Below are positions 13,990 through 26,039 of a stretch of DNA of 64,000 nucleotides, in pieces. Position 1 is the first letter of the stretch; every line of letters starts with the position of its first letter. The position numbers were made by a program, and so were the translations under genes. Source of the DNA: Haliotis asinina (lineage: Eukaryota; Mollusca; Gastropoda; Lepetellida; Haliotidae); assembly GCF_037392515.1 (NCBI RefSeq), contig NC_090283.1:15685501-15749500 (forward strand). The letters are read 5' to 3'. Below the pieces are notes generated by a model, which saw nothing but the letters and a program-made list of their open reading frames with translations, did no database searches and was not told the origin of the DNA.

Positions 13990-14345
13990 TTTATTTCACG
14001 TCATGCTTGTTAAGTGGGAATGTTTAATGTCATGCTTGCAGACTGGGGTTGCTGAATGTCAAGAACGCCATGTAGGGGTGTTTAACGTCATGGATGCCAA
14101 GTAGGGTTGTTTAATGTCATGCTTGCCAAATGGGGTTGTTGAATGACAAGAACGCCACGTGTGGCTGTTAAACGTCATGGATGGCAAGTGAGAATGTTAA
14201 ACATCAAACACGTTATATAGGATTTTTAACGCCATGCATGCAATGTCGCATCGCTAAACGCCAAGCATGTTATGTCGGATATGTTAAGGTCAAGCGCGTT
14301 ATGTCAGTCTGTTTAAAGAACAGGAAACATGTTATACTGGATTAT
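13990..14345. repeat. Degenerate minisatellite, about 30-bp unit
   Basis: Repeated variants of 'gttgtttaatgtcatgcttg' followed by ccaa-tgggg-like bases, for example at 14020, 14051, 14079, 14108, 14136, 14167. They drift into gttaaacgtcaagc-like words by 14300. Fainter related words start near 13740. Confidence 0.75.
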
Positions 14346-15309
14346 TATCATGAAGCGTTACAAGTAACTTAACATGTATGTCGTCATGGTCTTTGTTGAT
14401 GTTTTATCTGTCATTTAGACTTGTTTAAAGCCATACACGTTTTATCACTTCGTTTTACTGTAAGCATCCATTTTCAGGTTGATTAAGGTTTGTTTTTGCC
14501 ATCTCAAACTGTCTGGAACATGCAACATACATGTCAGCGGAAACGGGCACGTGCAGTCGTCAACATCACACACATACAATGAGGAAACATCCAAATGTAA
14601 AGGGAAACATGCATGTATTAACAAAACCCGGGGGACAATACAAAACATGTTGTATTTTTGTAATCAGGTCTAGAAGCATATTCCTGTCTAGGTCTCATGA
14701 CATATTCAGTTTGTTACTAAATATGGTTTTCCAGCGCTTTTAGCAATATTCCCACAATTTCAAGGCGGGGGAGACCAGAAATGGGCTTCAAACATTGTAC
14801 TCATAAGAGGAATCGAACAAGTGTCTTCGGCGTAATGAGTCAGTGCTCTAACCGCTAGACTACACCAGACTCGCCCTCCACCCCACACCCCCTCCCCACC
14901 AAGACCAGACTCGCGCCACATATTCCAGGACCTACTCTCGCAAGTTATTGGAACGGCAAATAGGGGATAATGAGCATGCTGTGTTTTTCTTGCCAGAAAG
15001 ATTACAGCTTGTGACGATTTGGGGAAGAAAGACCACGAGAACAAAGTGTATGCGTGGCAAGGACAACGAAATGATAGCGACAGAAAATCAACGCTAACAA
15101 AGATGAAGACTACTTGCACATCGATGTTATGTTTTATCATCGATCGATACTGTGTTCATCCTGGCGGTGAATATGTACGAGACTTAGACAATTCAATTTA
15201 GCCGCGTAGATGTCAAATTAAAGCAGCTTTGTTAAATGTGACACGACTAGACACGGATAAAGAATGTCCTGTTGTACTTTTGACTGTACGGTGCATTGCA
15301 TGGACGAAA
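14346..15309. other. No gene recognised
   Basis: Apart from the SINE at 14.7-14.9 kb, holds only chance open frames. The Pro-rich stretch near 14880-14900 is a C-rich tract. Confidence 0.5.
14725..14872 (-). mobile_element. SINE family A (tRNA-headed)
   Basis: cagcgcttttagcaatattc, then gggggagaccagaaatgggc, gaggaatcgaacaagtgtct and ctaaccgctagactacacca (tRNA-like head in reverse). Confidence 0.88.
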
Positions 15310-15893
15310 CGTCATGTAGGAGATGTCTGTGTCATGCTGTGACAGTCGTTGTATAATCCTTCTTTAAGGCACACAGTAAAAACGTCATGTAGGAGATGTC
15401 TGTGTCATGCTGTGACAGTCGTTGTATAATCCTTCTTTAAGGCACACAGTAAAAACGTCATGTAGGAGATGTCTGTGTCATGCTGTGACAGTCGTTGTAT
15501 AATCCTTCTTTAAGGCACACAGTAAAAACGTCATGTAGGAGATGTCTGTGTCATGCTGTGACAGTCGTTGTATAATCCTTCTTTAAGGCACACAGTAAAA
15601 ACGTCATGTAGGAGATGTCTGTGTCATGCTGTGACAGTCGTTGTATAATCCTTCTTTAAGGCACACAGTAAAAACGTCATGTAGGAGATGTCTGTGTCAT
15701 GCTGTGACAGTCGTTGTATAATCCTTCTTTAAGGCACACAGTAAAAACGTCATGTAGGAGATGTCTGTGTCATGCTGTGACAGTCGTTGTATAATCCTTC
15801 TTTAAGGCACACAGTAAAAACGTCATGTAGGAGATGTCTGTGTCATGCTGTGACAGTCGTTGTATAATCCTTCTTCAAGGCACACAGTAAAAC
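15310..15893. repeat. 73-bp tandem array, 8 copies, nearly identical
   Basis: Units start at 15310, 15383, 15456, 15529, 15602, 15675, 15748 and 15821 with cgtcatgtaggagatgtctg. They differ hardly at all; the last unit has ttcttcaagg for ttctttaagg. High identity suggests recent amplification. No coding sense is apparent. Confidence 0.97.
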
Positions 15894-16347
15894 AATGCAG
15901 ACATCTAGGTCGAAGTACAACGCGTGGGGCAATATAGAACTGGTTTATCAGCTGGCGTTCATATTTCACAAAACTTTACTCCCGTGGGTGGTTACGTGAG
16001 GTTGCTGGCGATCAGAACTCATAAAACATTGTGGTTAAACAATCTCATGATTCTGGCATTCTGACTTTCGTATTAAATACAGATGTGCTGCGTATTATAT
16101 GATTTTGTCTTTTGAAGACTTTTACAAAATATATGTGCATACCTTTCTACTCATAAGACTAGAAAGTGGTCGAAGTACACATTTCTAGCACTCTAATAGA
16201 AAGTTCCCGCAATTTACTTTCACCCCCTCATCTAGTACTCCTTCTCCCTATTGTGCTCGACAGCATCTTATATGGATGATACATAATACGCACATACATC
16301 GTTGTGCGTGTGTCTGTTTGTCTTAACATTCCACCTCAGTATTGAAG

Positions 16348-16393
16348 ACACTGTGTGTGTGTGTGTGTGTCTGTGTGTGTGTCTGTGTGTGTA
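16348..16393. repeat. (TG)n microsatellite
   Basis: An almost pure run of tg dinucleotides with occasional tctg interruptions. Confidence 0.95.
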
Positions 16394-16499
16394 TCTCAAT
16401 TTTCACAGCCTATTTCCACAGTCACATCTTGTTCTTTGTTTCAGGGCTCCAAGGACCAATACAGGTTATAATATTTGTTTTACTGTTTACCTTACACTG

Positions 16500-16860
16500 T
16501 TTTGTAAAACGTGAATACAAGTCTTATAAATGTGTGTCCTTTTCTCAACATCTTACAATTTGTGCAAAACAGAAATATCAACTTGCGTCCATGCCAGAAA
16601 CACTTATAAGGTATGTAAAACCTAAGGATATATATGAGTACTTTTCCATGTTTCAACCCCTTACAATGTATGTAAAACATAAAGATATATATTGATATTT
16701 ATCAGTGTCTCAACCCCTTACTATGTATGCAAAATGCGTTACGAAATGTGTTCGTTTCGCAAACCTAATACAATACAATACATATTACTGGGTTCAGAAG
16801 ACGTATATAAAACAAACCCTGACAATGTATACAGGACACATTATGGAAACATGCCCTTTC
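16500..16860. repeat. Degenerate tandem repeat, about 60-65-bp unit
   Basis: Words like 'caaccccttacaatgtatgt', then aaaac and a tatata-rich stretch, recur near 16548, 16655, 16710 and 16818, with fainter copies before and after. Divergence is high. Confidence 0.55.
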
Positions 16861-17045
16861 AACAACCCCCTACAAAATATGAAGACACACACGCATGCAT
16901 ATGAATGTGTGCTCCATGTGCATGATTATAATTATGAGTGAAAAGAATATATGAAAGTGTATCCTTGTCACGAGCCCTCATACACGCAGACACATCCGAA
17001 ATGTATGTACTATTTAACACAGTATGATATAATGTAAACACAACG

Positions 17046-17106
17046 CTGCTTCTCTCTCTCACACACACATACACACACACTCTCTCTCTCCCTCTCTTTC
17101 CCTCTC
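17046..17106. repeat. (CT)n/(CA)n microsatellite
   Basis: Alternating tctctc and cacaca tracts with minor interruptions. Confidence 0.9.
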
Positions 17107-18377
17107 ATCCTATCACAAAATTACACACTGCAAGTAATCTGACATCTTACAATTCATCTGAAACAAACATCAATATATATCCACGTTTCAACACTCCAAC
17201 GTCTATGTAAAACATATGCATCTAACATGACTCTCTGTCTGAACATCGTACTCTCGTGCTCTATATCTACTGAACATTTTAAAATCTGCACCTCTGTTAT
17301 TTTTTGCCTGACACACGATAGACAATCGTCCCTCAAACATCCCCGTGCAAGCATTGCCGTCAAATCACACATTGCGGTGCCGTCGTTCATTCAAACGTTA
17401 CATAAGCTCAAACTGGCGTGATGTTTTATGTCCACGTGACCATGCATGTGAAAACGTGAGACTTGTGAATATTCTTGCTGTTGAAGCCACAAAAAGAAGG
17501 ATTCATTGTCATTTGTCTTGTATGTGGTCATTTGAAACTTCGAAACATAAAACCGAGGACCGATACGCAAGCCAAGCATTATTCAGAAAATACTTTCCGA
17601 TATTGCAATTCCAAGCCTGCACGAAATGAACCCTTGAATAAGAATGACTTTTCAGTTGCGTGTTATATTCGATTTGTTTGCTCGAACGTGGAACAGGAAA
17701 CTGAAAATAATTTTCCTCAGGTTTTACACACATTAACATACTTCACTCGCCTTCCTGGATAAAGGATTATATTTTGAGTGTAAAACAGACATGTCAGACT
17801 TTTTTACCTTGCATTAGAACAAATTAATGCGCCAAATTGATATAGAGGTAAATGGTGCATGTCTAAATTATTCATTAGTTTTTACACGTCCGCACTTTAA
17901 TGTTGATGACAATTCATATGATCTCTCGACTGGAAATAATTCGTTAACGTCGATTATTTCAGTAATTTAGTCATTTATTTTAATGACGAATTCAATATCA
18001 CGTGGGAATAATTGTATATTCATAACCATATGTCCTCAGCATAAAAAGTTGAGACCATCAGAATATTCAGTATTCAAGCATTATATGGATTATATTAATT
18101 ATGAACTATTAAATAATTTAATATTGTAAACTGGGACTGTCCTTATCGGGTTTTTTATTTGTTGAGTATAGTTAGCATACGTCGTGTTTTTATTCGCAAG
18201 GAAGCAAGGAAGAGGCTGACATCCATAAACCTAGCCTTTTGAGGATATTTAGTTTTCAGATATCAATGGAGGCTGCGAAAAAAAGGTGCACCTTCAACGA
18301 CATCCTGTCATAACACTGTAAAGTTTAAGACAACATTTAATGTTTATGTGCGCATGTCTTGTTCAGTCACGATAAAC

Positions 18378-18400
18378 TAGCAAATATATATATATATATG
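18378..18400. repeat. (TA)n microsatellite
   Basis: About ten ta dinucleotides in an AT-rich stretch. Confidence 0.85.
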
Positions 18401-18662
18401 TAACGATCACTTAAGCGACATATGGCAAAACGGTTTCAGCTGAATGTCTCAGATGGCTCAGGCGACCTACATGATACTCTGACACTACCACTCTGTTCGG
18501 AATCCAAGTGTGGGTCGAATTGCAACTTCTAAAATATTGAAAATAACGATCTACGTGAACTTTTACTTGGTGTTGTATTTCAACAGCGTCATGTCTGATC
18601 ATGACACACTGGTTTTGGAATGTCAATGGTAAGAAAGTCATGCTGCAAACATATTGTGGGCA

Positions 18663-18701
18663 AGGGTGGGGTTGGTGGGGAGGGGGGGGGGGGGGGGAGT
18701 G
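18663..18701. repeat. Poly-G tract
   Basis: A G-rich run with more than 14 consecutive G, able in principle to form G-quadruplex and prone to length error in assemblies. Confidence 0.9.
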
Positions 18702-18920
18702 TTTGTGTAAAACGGGGTGGGATGGGGAACATACGCGCTTGTGTGTATTGTATAGTGTTTTTTCCATTCAGGTGTATTAAATCCCATTACCTGAACGACT
18801 TCGTACCCCAAAGTTTCATTACCCTTGTAAGTATATTCCCATTATTACTACTCCCAATATGACTACCTTTTAAGCATGAGTCGTAACCTGTTTCCGTTCT
18901 TTCACAAATCTTATGCAAGA

Positions 18921-19068
18921 CGGGGTGGTAGGGTAGCCTAGTGGTTAAAGCGTTCGCTCGTCACGCCAAAGACCCAGGCTCTATTCCCCACCTGGGTACA
19001 ATGTATACAGCCCATTTCCGGTGTCCGCCACCTTAATATTGCTGGAATATCGCTAAACTCTCTCACTC
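18921..19068 (+). mobile_element. SINE family A (tRNA-headed), near full-length
   Basis: ggtagggtagcctagtggtt (box A), tcacgccaaagacccaggct, attccccacctgggtac, then taatattgctggaatatcgc and taaactctctcactctc. Flanked by an imperfect repeat (cttatgcaagac and cttgtataagac). Confidence 0.92.
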
Positions 19069-20384
19069 TCTTGTATAAGACAGATGTGCATGTTGGGAAA
19101 ATGTCATCGGGTAGTCATGGCTGTGCACACGTCCATTCCTAAAATGCAGGTAATATTTGGAAGGTTGAGAACTTGTATTTTCATCAGTTATATTTTATTC
19201 TATTTATGAAAATGTTATTAAAATTTTATAGTTTCATCGCCAGTATTAATAATATTCCGTTTAATATGAACATACAAATCACACCATCATAAAACAGTTT
19301 CTGAACATTATTAATGATATATGGCGTGTGACATTACCAGACTTTAAATGAAATTAAACTTAACCCTCTCTCCGCCTGCCTCTGTATCAAAATATTTCAT
19401 AATTCCACATTGGACCATGAAACTGTCTTTCAGGTAGATGAAGACAACATCATCTGAGCAGATGAAAGCACCATCCCCAAAGATGTACAATCTATGTGTA
19501 GGATATAAGTTTTTTAAATGATATTCTTCCATATAGTTTAGGACTCCCAAAGCACACAAGTATACATTTTTACTCGATTATTTAAAAAGGACATGACATT
19601 ACGTTCTATGTGCGTTACAAAATATCCCATTCAGAGGGTTACAAAACCGACTATGGGGATGCCATGCCCTGGTAGCATGAAAACACAGCCACTATCTCAT
19701 AATTCATTTCACCTTTCAACTCCAGTCCGTATGCCTAGGTGAATGCGCAAGAGTGAGTTTAATTTCATTTTAATTTTATGCCGCACTAATATTTCAGCTA
19801 TAGTGCATTACGAAAAAGGTAAACATCATTTATCAGGCATGAGTTAATAATGTATTATAAATCAACATGGATATACATAAAAACAATGACCCAATGAAAA
19901 TTCACTAGCCATGCGGGACAGTGACTGAGGAGATTTACTGACCCTACTTGACTTTTGTTAGGCACAGGCCTGGGGGCCAGTGGCTATTTCCTTCACTGCA
20001 TTTACGTAATCATTTTTCGGTTGTGTATACCGTCGGATACATCGAAGAAATAAAGTAGGTCACAGCGGTTTTTAACTATATATGTATCTTGTTGTCCCAG
20101 ACAATGGTTCTTCATAAAGAATAACATACAAGTTTAAAACGAATGACAGTCAGTTCCCCGAAGAATGAACTTGTTCTTCTAGCTTGTAATAATGCATTGT
20201 CTAAGCGATACACACATGTACTAGACAGACTCTTCAAGACACCTATTGAAAAACAAGATATGAATCCTCGGAATATAATATTTTAGTTTATCAAAGAAAT
20301 TCTGTAAAATATACTGACAGTCAGTATTATGTAATTGTTAGAACCGATGCCATATTGTTCCAGCCCTACTGTCAGATAGCAGGC
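19069..20384. other. No gene recognised; possible 3' exon on the - strand
   Basis: A - strand open frame at 19344-19559 lies downstream of the candidate secreted gene and could be a later exon, but its phase and domain content do not support this. The rest is AT-rich. Confidence 0.35.
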
Positions 20385-20882
20385 TTACATTTTACCATAT
20401 AAGGTCATGTTTTCATGACAGTTGGTAATATTTTCTCCGAACAGTAGGATGTCTCTGCAAGGACACTCGTGGTTGTTATCAAATATAATCAACCGTGTAA
20501 ACAAAAGTGTTTTCCCCGGTGGTGACTTGTTGAAACCTTGGTGATGTTCAGCTGAGAGATAATGCAAGGGTGAACAGATATGCGTGTTTCTAAGTCTCAT
20601 TTCTCCGTCTGTACAAAAAAAGCACGACCCAGCGGGTGATTGTGTGAGAAAAGCTTACAAGGCGTGGGTAGAGTGAGAGAGACGAACAATTGTCGCGTCC
20701 GTGTTGGCTCTGTCAAAGCCACTGCTTGCACAGCCGATCATTGTGCCGTTTCGTTGAGATAATCGATAGCAGTTGAAACAAACATAGCTCTTACGAAGTA
20801 GCAAATCGAACACATAAACGAGCTTACCGTACACCATGGAGAGAAGCACCAGCTCCACAAGTACAATAGTAACACTCCTCAT
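20385..20882 (-). CDS. Candidate small secreted protein, two exons
   Basis: On the - strand, exon 1 (20882-20828) is 55 nt and encodes the leader MRSVTIVLVELVLLSMVY. It ends in phase 1 at gtaagc. Exon 2 starts at 20551 after a pyrimidine-rich tract ending ctctcag and reads to TAA at 20387-20385, giving 73 residues. The mature part starts AEHHQGFNKS and carries LLFTRLIIFDNNHECPCRDI, then NITNC, with two N-glycosylation sequons and three Cys. It may instead splice onward: ATG|gtaaaa near 20393 is a weak phase-1 donor, and the segment looks like a piece of a beta-sandwich domain rather than a whole one. The 55-nt phase-1 leader exon has the same size and phase as that of the lectin/PAN gene at 57075, and both can join to an exon starting CTGAA. 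Family not recognised. Confidence 0.38.
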
Positions 20883-20883
20883 T

Positions 20884-21060
20884 TCAGCTGGTTATGGCGC
20901 CATCACATCCCGAAAGACTGGGATAATCTTTTCCGGAGAGCAAGCTCCCATCAATAGGTATCTATAGTCCATATATGAGCAGAACAGCGCGCTCCAACTG
21001 TCGTCTGCCGCTGCACGCGCCTCGAGAACGAGTGTCGTCTGGTGCGCTTATCGCTTGTTA
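20884..21060 (-). promoter_or_regulatory. Possible promoter region of the small secreted gene
   Basis: Read on the - strand, an AT-rich word (catatatgg, around 20978-20986) lies about 100 bases before the ATG at 20882, a distance fitting a TATA-like element plus a short leader. A GC-richer stretch lies further upstream. This is inferred from position only. Confidence 0.15.
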
Positions 21061-21894
21061 CAGGCAATACACAGTGAACATTAAGCGATCGACAAAAATC
21101 GAAAATCGCCTATGACCGTTAATACGTTTACGGGCACCGTTCGACCAATCCGCTTGTCGATGATTTCTAAAGTGGGTTGGGGGTACTTCCTAAATGAACT
21201 GAGAAGTACAGAGGATGGAGGGGCGAATCATTATTTGCCAAACACCGGCTTAGTGGCCTCAGACCCTGCAAAGCTCCCCCAAGCTAGGGATGCGAGACTC
21301 CTTTCTCCTCATCATCAATACCTGAAGCACTGTTCATTAACCCATCAACGCGTGTTTCAGTTAAAGTTGTAAGGCAGACGAAACCTAAGTAAGTTTGGGA
21401 ACTGGCACAATCGTTGGTAAATGTGTAAGCGGAAGTGAGATGGTGTTATGAACTTGTAGAGTACTGTTGTCATCCCGAGCAAATTTGCTACTTCAAGTGC
21501 AGACGGCAAATACAATTAGAGGAAATGACAGGGTGTCGACGACGGCTAATGCATTGATTATATTGGGATATGGTCTGGAAGGAAATACGTCATTGATAAA
21601 AGAAAAAAAAATGCCAAGACCCATCACTTATGATCCTGATTCTAATCTAATACTCAAGGAAGATATCGGAGATTAGAGAGACTGGAGCCAGGATTTGTGA
21701 ACGGCGATGTTAGGCTTAATGCATTTTGGAAGTGCTCCATACCAGAAATCCAGTCATACCCCATACAGTGGTCCATTACACCAGGTCCGACATTACACCT
21801 CCTCAATGTATCTCACACATCCCTCTGCTTTAGACCACGCAGCTGTCTGCTGAAGAGAGTAGTTTGCTCTACGTATTTTCTGTCATTGTGTTGT
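21061..21894. other. No gene recognised
   Basis: Open frames at 21112-21372 and 21467-21676 have ordinary composition but no motif. Confidence 0.45.
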
Positions 21895-22075
21895 AGGGGA
21901 TAATGTCATACAGTGTTGGAGGAGGATCATGTCATACAGCGTTGCATGGGATCGTGTCAGTGTTGGAGGAGGCAATGTCATACAGTGTTGTAGGTGATAA
22001 TGTCATACAGTGTTGGAGGTGATCATGTCATACAGCGTTGGAGGTGATCATGTCATACAGCATTGCATGATGTGT
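21895..22075. repeat. Minisatellite, about 27-bp unit
   Basis: 'gtcatacagtgttggaggtg' and close variants repeat about six times, each followed by atcat or ataat. Confidence 0.85.
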
Positions 22076-22149
22076 AGCAAGTGGTCATATTGGGCTGTAC
22101 GGGGTAGTGTCATGCAGTTTTTTAGGGTATCGATTCATACAGTGTTGTA

Positions 22150-22192
22150 GAGTTCATGTCAGGTCATGTCATGTCATGTCATGTCATGTAAG
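22150..22192. repeat. (CATGT)n microsatellite
   Basis: Five or six copies of catgt close to the preceding minisatellite. Confidence 0.9.
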
Positions 22193-22394
22193 CAATATAA
22201 CATATATTGTTGTACGTGATGCGTCACTGGAGATCACTTGCTACATATCATACAGTCGTATGTTACACTGCAGCACGTCATGTATCGACTTGAGTGATTT
22301 TCTAGCTACAGTCTCCTACATGATGTTACTACATCTCAGGCAATATGCGGTAGATAACACATATGCATTTAAAGCAATAATGTTCACCATGAAA

Positions 22395-22935
22395 TGCTTT
22401 AATCCTAATCAGCAATGTGACACATGAAATCCCCTCCATCCTAATCAACAGTGTGACGCATGGGACCCTTCCATGTTAATCAACAATGTGAGATCCTTCA
22501 GTCTAAACCAACAAAATGTCACATGAGATCTCTTCATCTAAACTTGCAATTTGATACATGAGATTCTTCCATCTTAATCAACAAGGTGCCACATCAGACC
22601 CCTTCATCTAACCTAACAATTTAACGCATGAAATTCCTCCATCTAAATCAACAATGTGACATGAAATTTCCCATTCGTGGCATATGAGATCCCCCATCTA
22701 AATCAACAAGGCAACATATGCGATCACCTTATCTCAAGCAACAATGTACCGCATTAGATCCCTCCATCTTAATCAACAATAATCCACAAGAGATCCCTCT
22801 AAATCATTAATGTGCAGCATGAGAGATCTTCATCTAACGCAACATTAAGCTGCATGATACTCCTTCATCTAACTCAACAATGAGAATGTCTGTCTCAAGC
22901 GACAATCTTCATGATTTCTTCATGAGATCACAGAA
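22395..22935. repeat. Degenerate minisatellite, about 35-40-bp unit
   Basis: Variants of 'atctaaatcaacaatgtgac' followed by an acatgagatccctcc-like segment recur more than ten times with much drift. The last clear copy is near 22930. Confidence 0.8.
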
Positions 22936-24859
22936 TCCAAAGCAACAGTGTGCTGCACTATATTCCTTCATATTGTGTACCAGTTTGCTACATCCAATGC
23001 AATCGTGGTAGAGCAACAGTTGTACATGGAACCTTCTCCATGTCCCTTCTCATATACGGCTCAGCTACCCCTACGTACAAACGTGCCACTCGGTATCCCT
23101 TCCCCCCTCATATATATTGACAGTCAGCAGATGTACACGTGACAGATGGCCAGCGACAAATCGAATCAGGAACATCTTCTGTAAACAAATACCACAGGTG
23201 GATCGATATTTCTTTCTTGCCAAAGACTCCTGTCGTTCATCACCCAGGCTCACAGTGAGAGCTACCCCAACACAGTTAACTCATTGCCGATCCGACAACA
23301 CTTGTCAGTTGGAAGAATTTTCTGAACCTTCAGTAGTATGTCTGTTATCTCTGATGAAATTAGTCAGTCAGAATCAATACTTGGGGATTTCCTATTGATA
23401 TTTGCACGCTCTGGAAACATTTGCGGAACCGGTTGTGCCAAGCAATATCAAGTTACAGGAAAACACGGAGACTTATTATTTTGTTTCTAGGCACACGAAG
23501 CATGATATTTAATAAACTTGAACGTTTATTGACATATCTATTGATCTTGAAGGGACATGAGATGCAACCGTGAAGGGACATGAGATGCAGGCCTTCGATG
23601 TGGGGGTCTATATATAGCGCTTATGAAATGTCGTAGAGGAAGCGTGTGAACTGCAGAAACAGTTCCTCTAAGATATGCTGACAACAATCTGTGTTATGTA
23701 GGCGATGTACGTTCTCTTCTTTTGAAAGTCCACAAGCTCATAACAGTTCACACTGACGCCACCATGATAATGTTGGAACCACAGCCTTTGGAATGAATTC
23801 CCGAATCAGGATAACAACCTGCAAAATACACCATCCACAAACACCAGTAACACGCTCCTCTTTACGCTCGTCCGATACGGAATATTAATGCAAAATGTTT
23901 ACAAGGATTACATACCTTGAAATATCTTTACGAATAGATTTTATCTCTTCTAGATTTTGCCTCATGCGAAAATGGTTCATACCAATGAAAACAAATCAAG
24001 TTGCAATGCCAACGTTCATTATAAGCCCTGTCCAGTTGAGTTTCTTTTCAGTTGCTAATGCAACAGTTATACTTATTTCCGCTTGCTTATGCAGTAGACG
24101 GAGATATTGGGACATTACAAAACATGAACTCACCCACTTTGCCCCAAATAGTCCTGAAAACACTGGATTCACATTGTTGAGAAGGCATTTTCTATAAGCA
24201 CTGACATAAGAAAAATACCAATCCCAGGTCACTATTTAGAGAATAAAGATGCGTGCCATGGATGGTATGCGTGCAAACTCAGACAAAACTAAGGAATAAT
24301 TTACCAAAGTAAATTAGTAATTTATTTGATTTGAAGAGGTGTATGTTCTCATCAACAGAATTGAAGATTCCCTCATGAACTGGCAATTAAACTTCAGTGA
24401 GCGACAAAATAAATGGATATAATCTTTCGGAGTAAACCAACCTAATTTGGGAATGATTACATTGGTCTACAGTTACAAGTATGTTGGCAAGATTTAGTTG
24501 CAATAGTGTAATATTCTCCTTGGTGCTTTTTGCCACTATATTAATTAATTTGCTAAGTTTTCATCTCTCAAAGAATCTGCTCAAAATATCTTGCATTTCT
24601 TCTGTGGTAAAACGCCCACTGTCTAAACAATTAAACAGACTGATCTTGGGTTTTTCTTGAAGAACTATTCTAAAAATGGTTGTTTTTTTATAGGGTGAAC
24701 GCAAATACAAATTTAAACTAAGGGGAATTGGTGCCATTTGTATGAAGGTTCTCGTTGGAATATGTGTCATTTTCCTGCTGTTACTGATAAAGAAAACATG
24801 AAAATATGAAAATGAAAGTATTTGTAATCAAAACTGATCCACAGACACAGATGCAGCGC
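22936..24859. other. No gene recognised; weak membrane-protein-like open frame on the - strand
   Basis: On the - strand, 24232-23916 reads with one TGA into a hydrophobic segment (EKKLNWTGLIMNVGIAT before the stop), and ends at a good donor (aag|gtatgt). It might be part of a decayed membrane-protein exon. A direct repeat of about 20 bases (gaagggacatgagatgca) lies at 23552-23588. Confidence 0.25.
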
Positions 24860-25030
24860 CTTCACATCCGGGTTAGAGATGATCTTCAGAAACCGATGGC
24901 TGTCCAAAATGGCGACTTACGGGATCGGTTGGTGTTCACTGACTTGGTTGATGCCTATCATCGTATCCCAGTTGGATATGTAGATGCCCATTGGCTTGTC
25001 TCTCTCAGTCGGTCGTAGAGCTTTACTCAG
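24860..25030 (+). mobile_element. SINE family B, highly diverged copy
   Basis: Words in order: gatcttcagaaaccgatg, cttacgggatcggttggt, tgacttggttgatgcctatc, atcgtatcccagttggatat. Old copy, no clear tail. Confidence 0.55.
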
Positions 25031-25339
25031 TTGCTGACGGTGTTTCATAACAAGAAGAACAAGAACACGAAGATTTGCTTCTAATTACTAACTCGCCGGA
25101 AAACTGTACCCGCCATCATCTGTACCAAATCTAGCATTTCAAGACAACACTCGTGCTGAATTTCGCTGAATAAGGAAAATAGTTTTGGGTTTCCAATTTG
25201 TAAATTAAAACTCGATCAGATAACTAGGATATTCTCTACTTATGGAAATGTCAGGATATTTTCATTTCCCTTTAGGCATACAAGAAGATCACAATACACA
25301 CTGAAATGTTATTCGGTTATTTTGATACATCTGTTGAAT

Positions 25340-25505
25340 CAGTTTGATGGTGTGAATATATGTATCTGTTTGTCTGTCTGTTTGTGTATGAGTGTCTTTC
25401 TATACGTGTGTCAGTCGTGATATGTCTGTGTCTGGTTAGGAGACATATGTGCGAGTGTGTGTTCATGTTCAGTTTGTCTGACTGTCTGTCTGCTTGTCTG
25501 TACAA
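25340..25505. repeat. Degenerate (TGTC)n/(TGTG)n microsatellite
   Basis: tgtctgtctgtttgtg-like words dominate the stretch, with interruptions. Confidence 0.75.
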
Positions 25506-26039
25506 GTTGTTCTCTTGTCACGTAGGGGACATGGGTTGATGAATCCTCGATGTTTTATTATCTTACGGAACACATCAGTGTTAAGTTTGAACTGTTTGAA
25601 GCATTGGTGTTGGCTGGTACACTTTAGCTAATCTGTGTGAATCAAACGATTCAAATGTTGCATCATGCTGTTGTTCCCGCAAGTATTATCTTAATAAAGT
25701 CACCGCTGTATAATTCCCCTTCTCAATGTTCACAGGAACTACATCTGTCAACATTTATTTACTGCGATGCTAGACAAATCTTTAAGCAACCATCGCTAGA
25801 TTTTGCAGACGCCACAAGAAAAACAGATTTAGAGTTATCTCCCTGCCATTGAGTTGCATTCGCAAAACGTTGGTAATTTCCGTGCATGATGCGTGGTTCA
25901 GTGTTATTCGAGATAAAGAAGTACTACCTCGAAGTATGGACTGAATCCTTTGGTTCTTTTGATACATTGCCTTTTTCAGGTAGACATAGAGGTCCACATA
26001 TATTGTGTAAAGGTATAAGTTCAAAGCATACATGTTAGG
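25506..26039. other. No gene recognised
   Basis: May include the 3' untranslated end of the LINE fragment that starts at 26040 on the - strand. Confidence 0.35.

Larger units (their letters stand above)
17107..18920. other. No gene recognised
   Basis: AT-rich from 17800 to 18400 with simple repeats. Open frames on both strands at 17345-17762 overlap and have no recognisable domains. Confidence 0.5.

Noticed and set aside
15310-15893. CRISPR-like regular repeat array
   Set aside because: The units are contiguous 73-bp repeats without unique spacers, in an animal genome.
18921-19000. tRNA gene in the SINE family A head
   Set aside because: The same head recurs with the same body and tail many times in the window, so it is a SINE.
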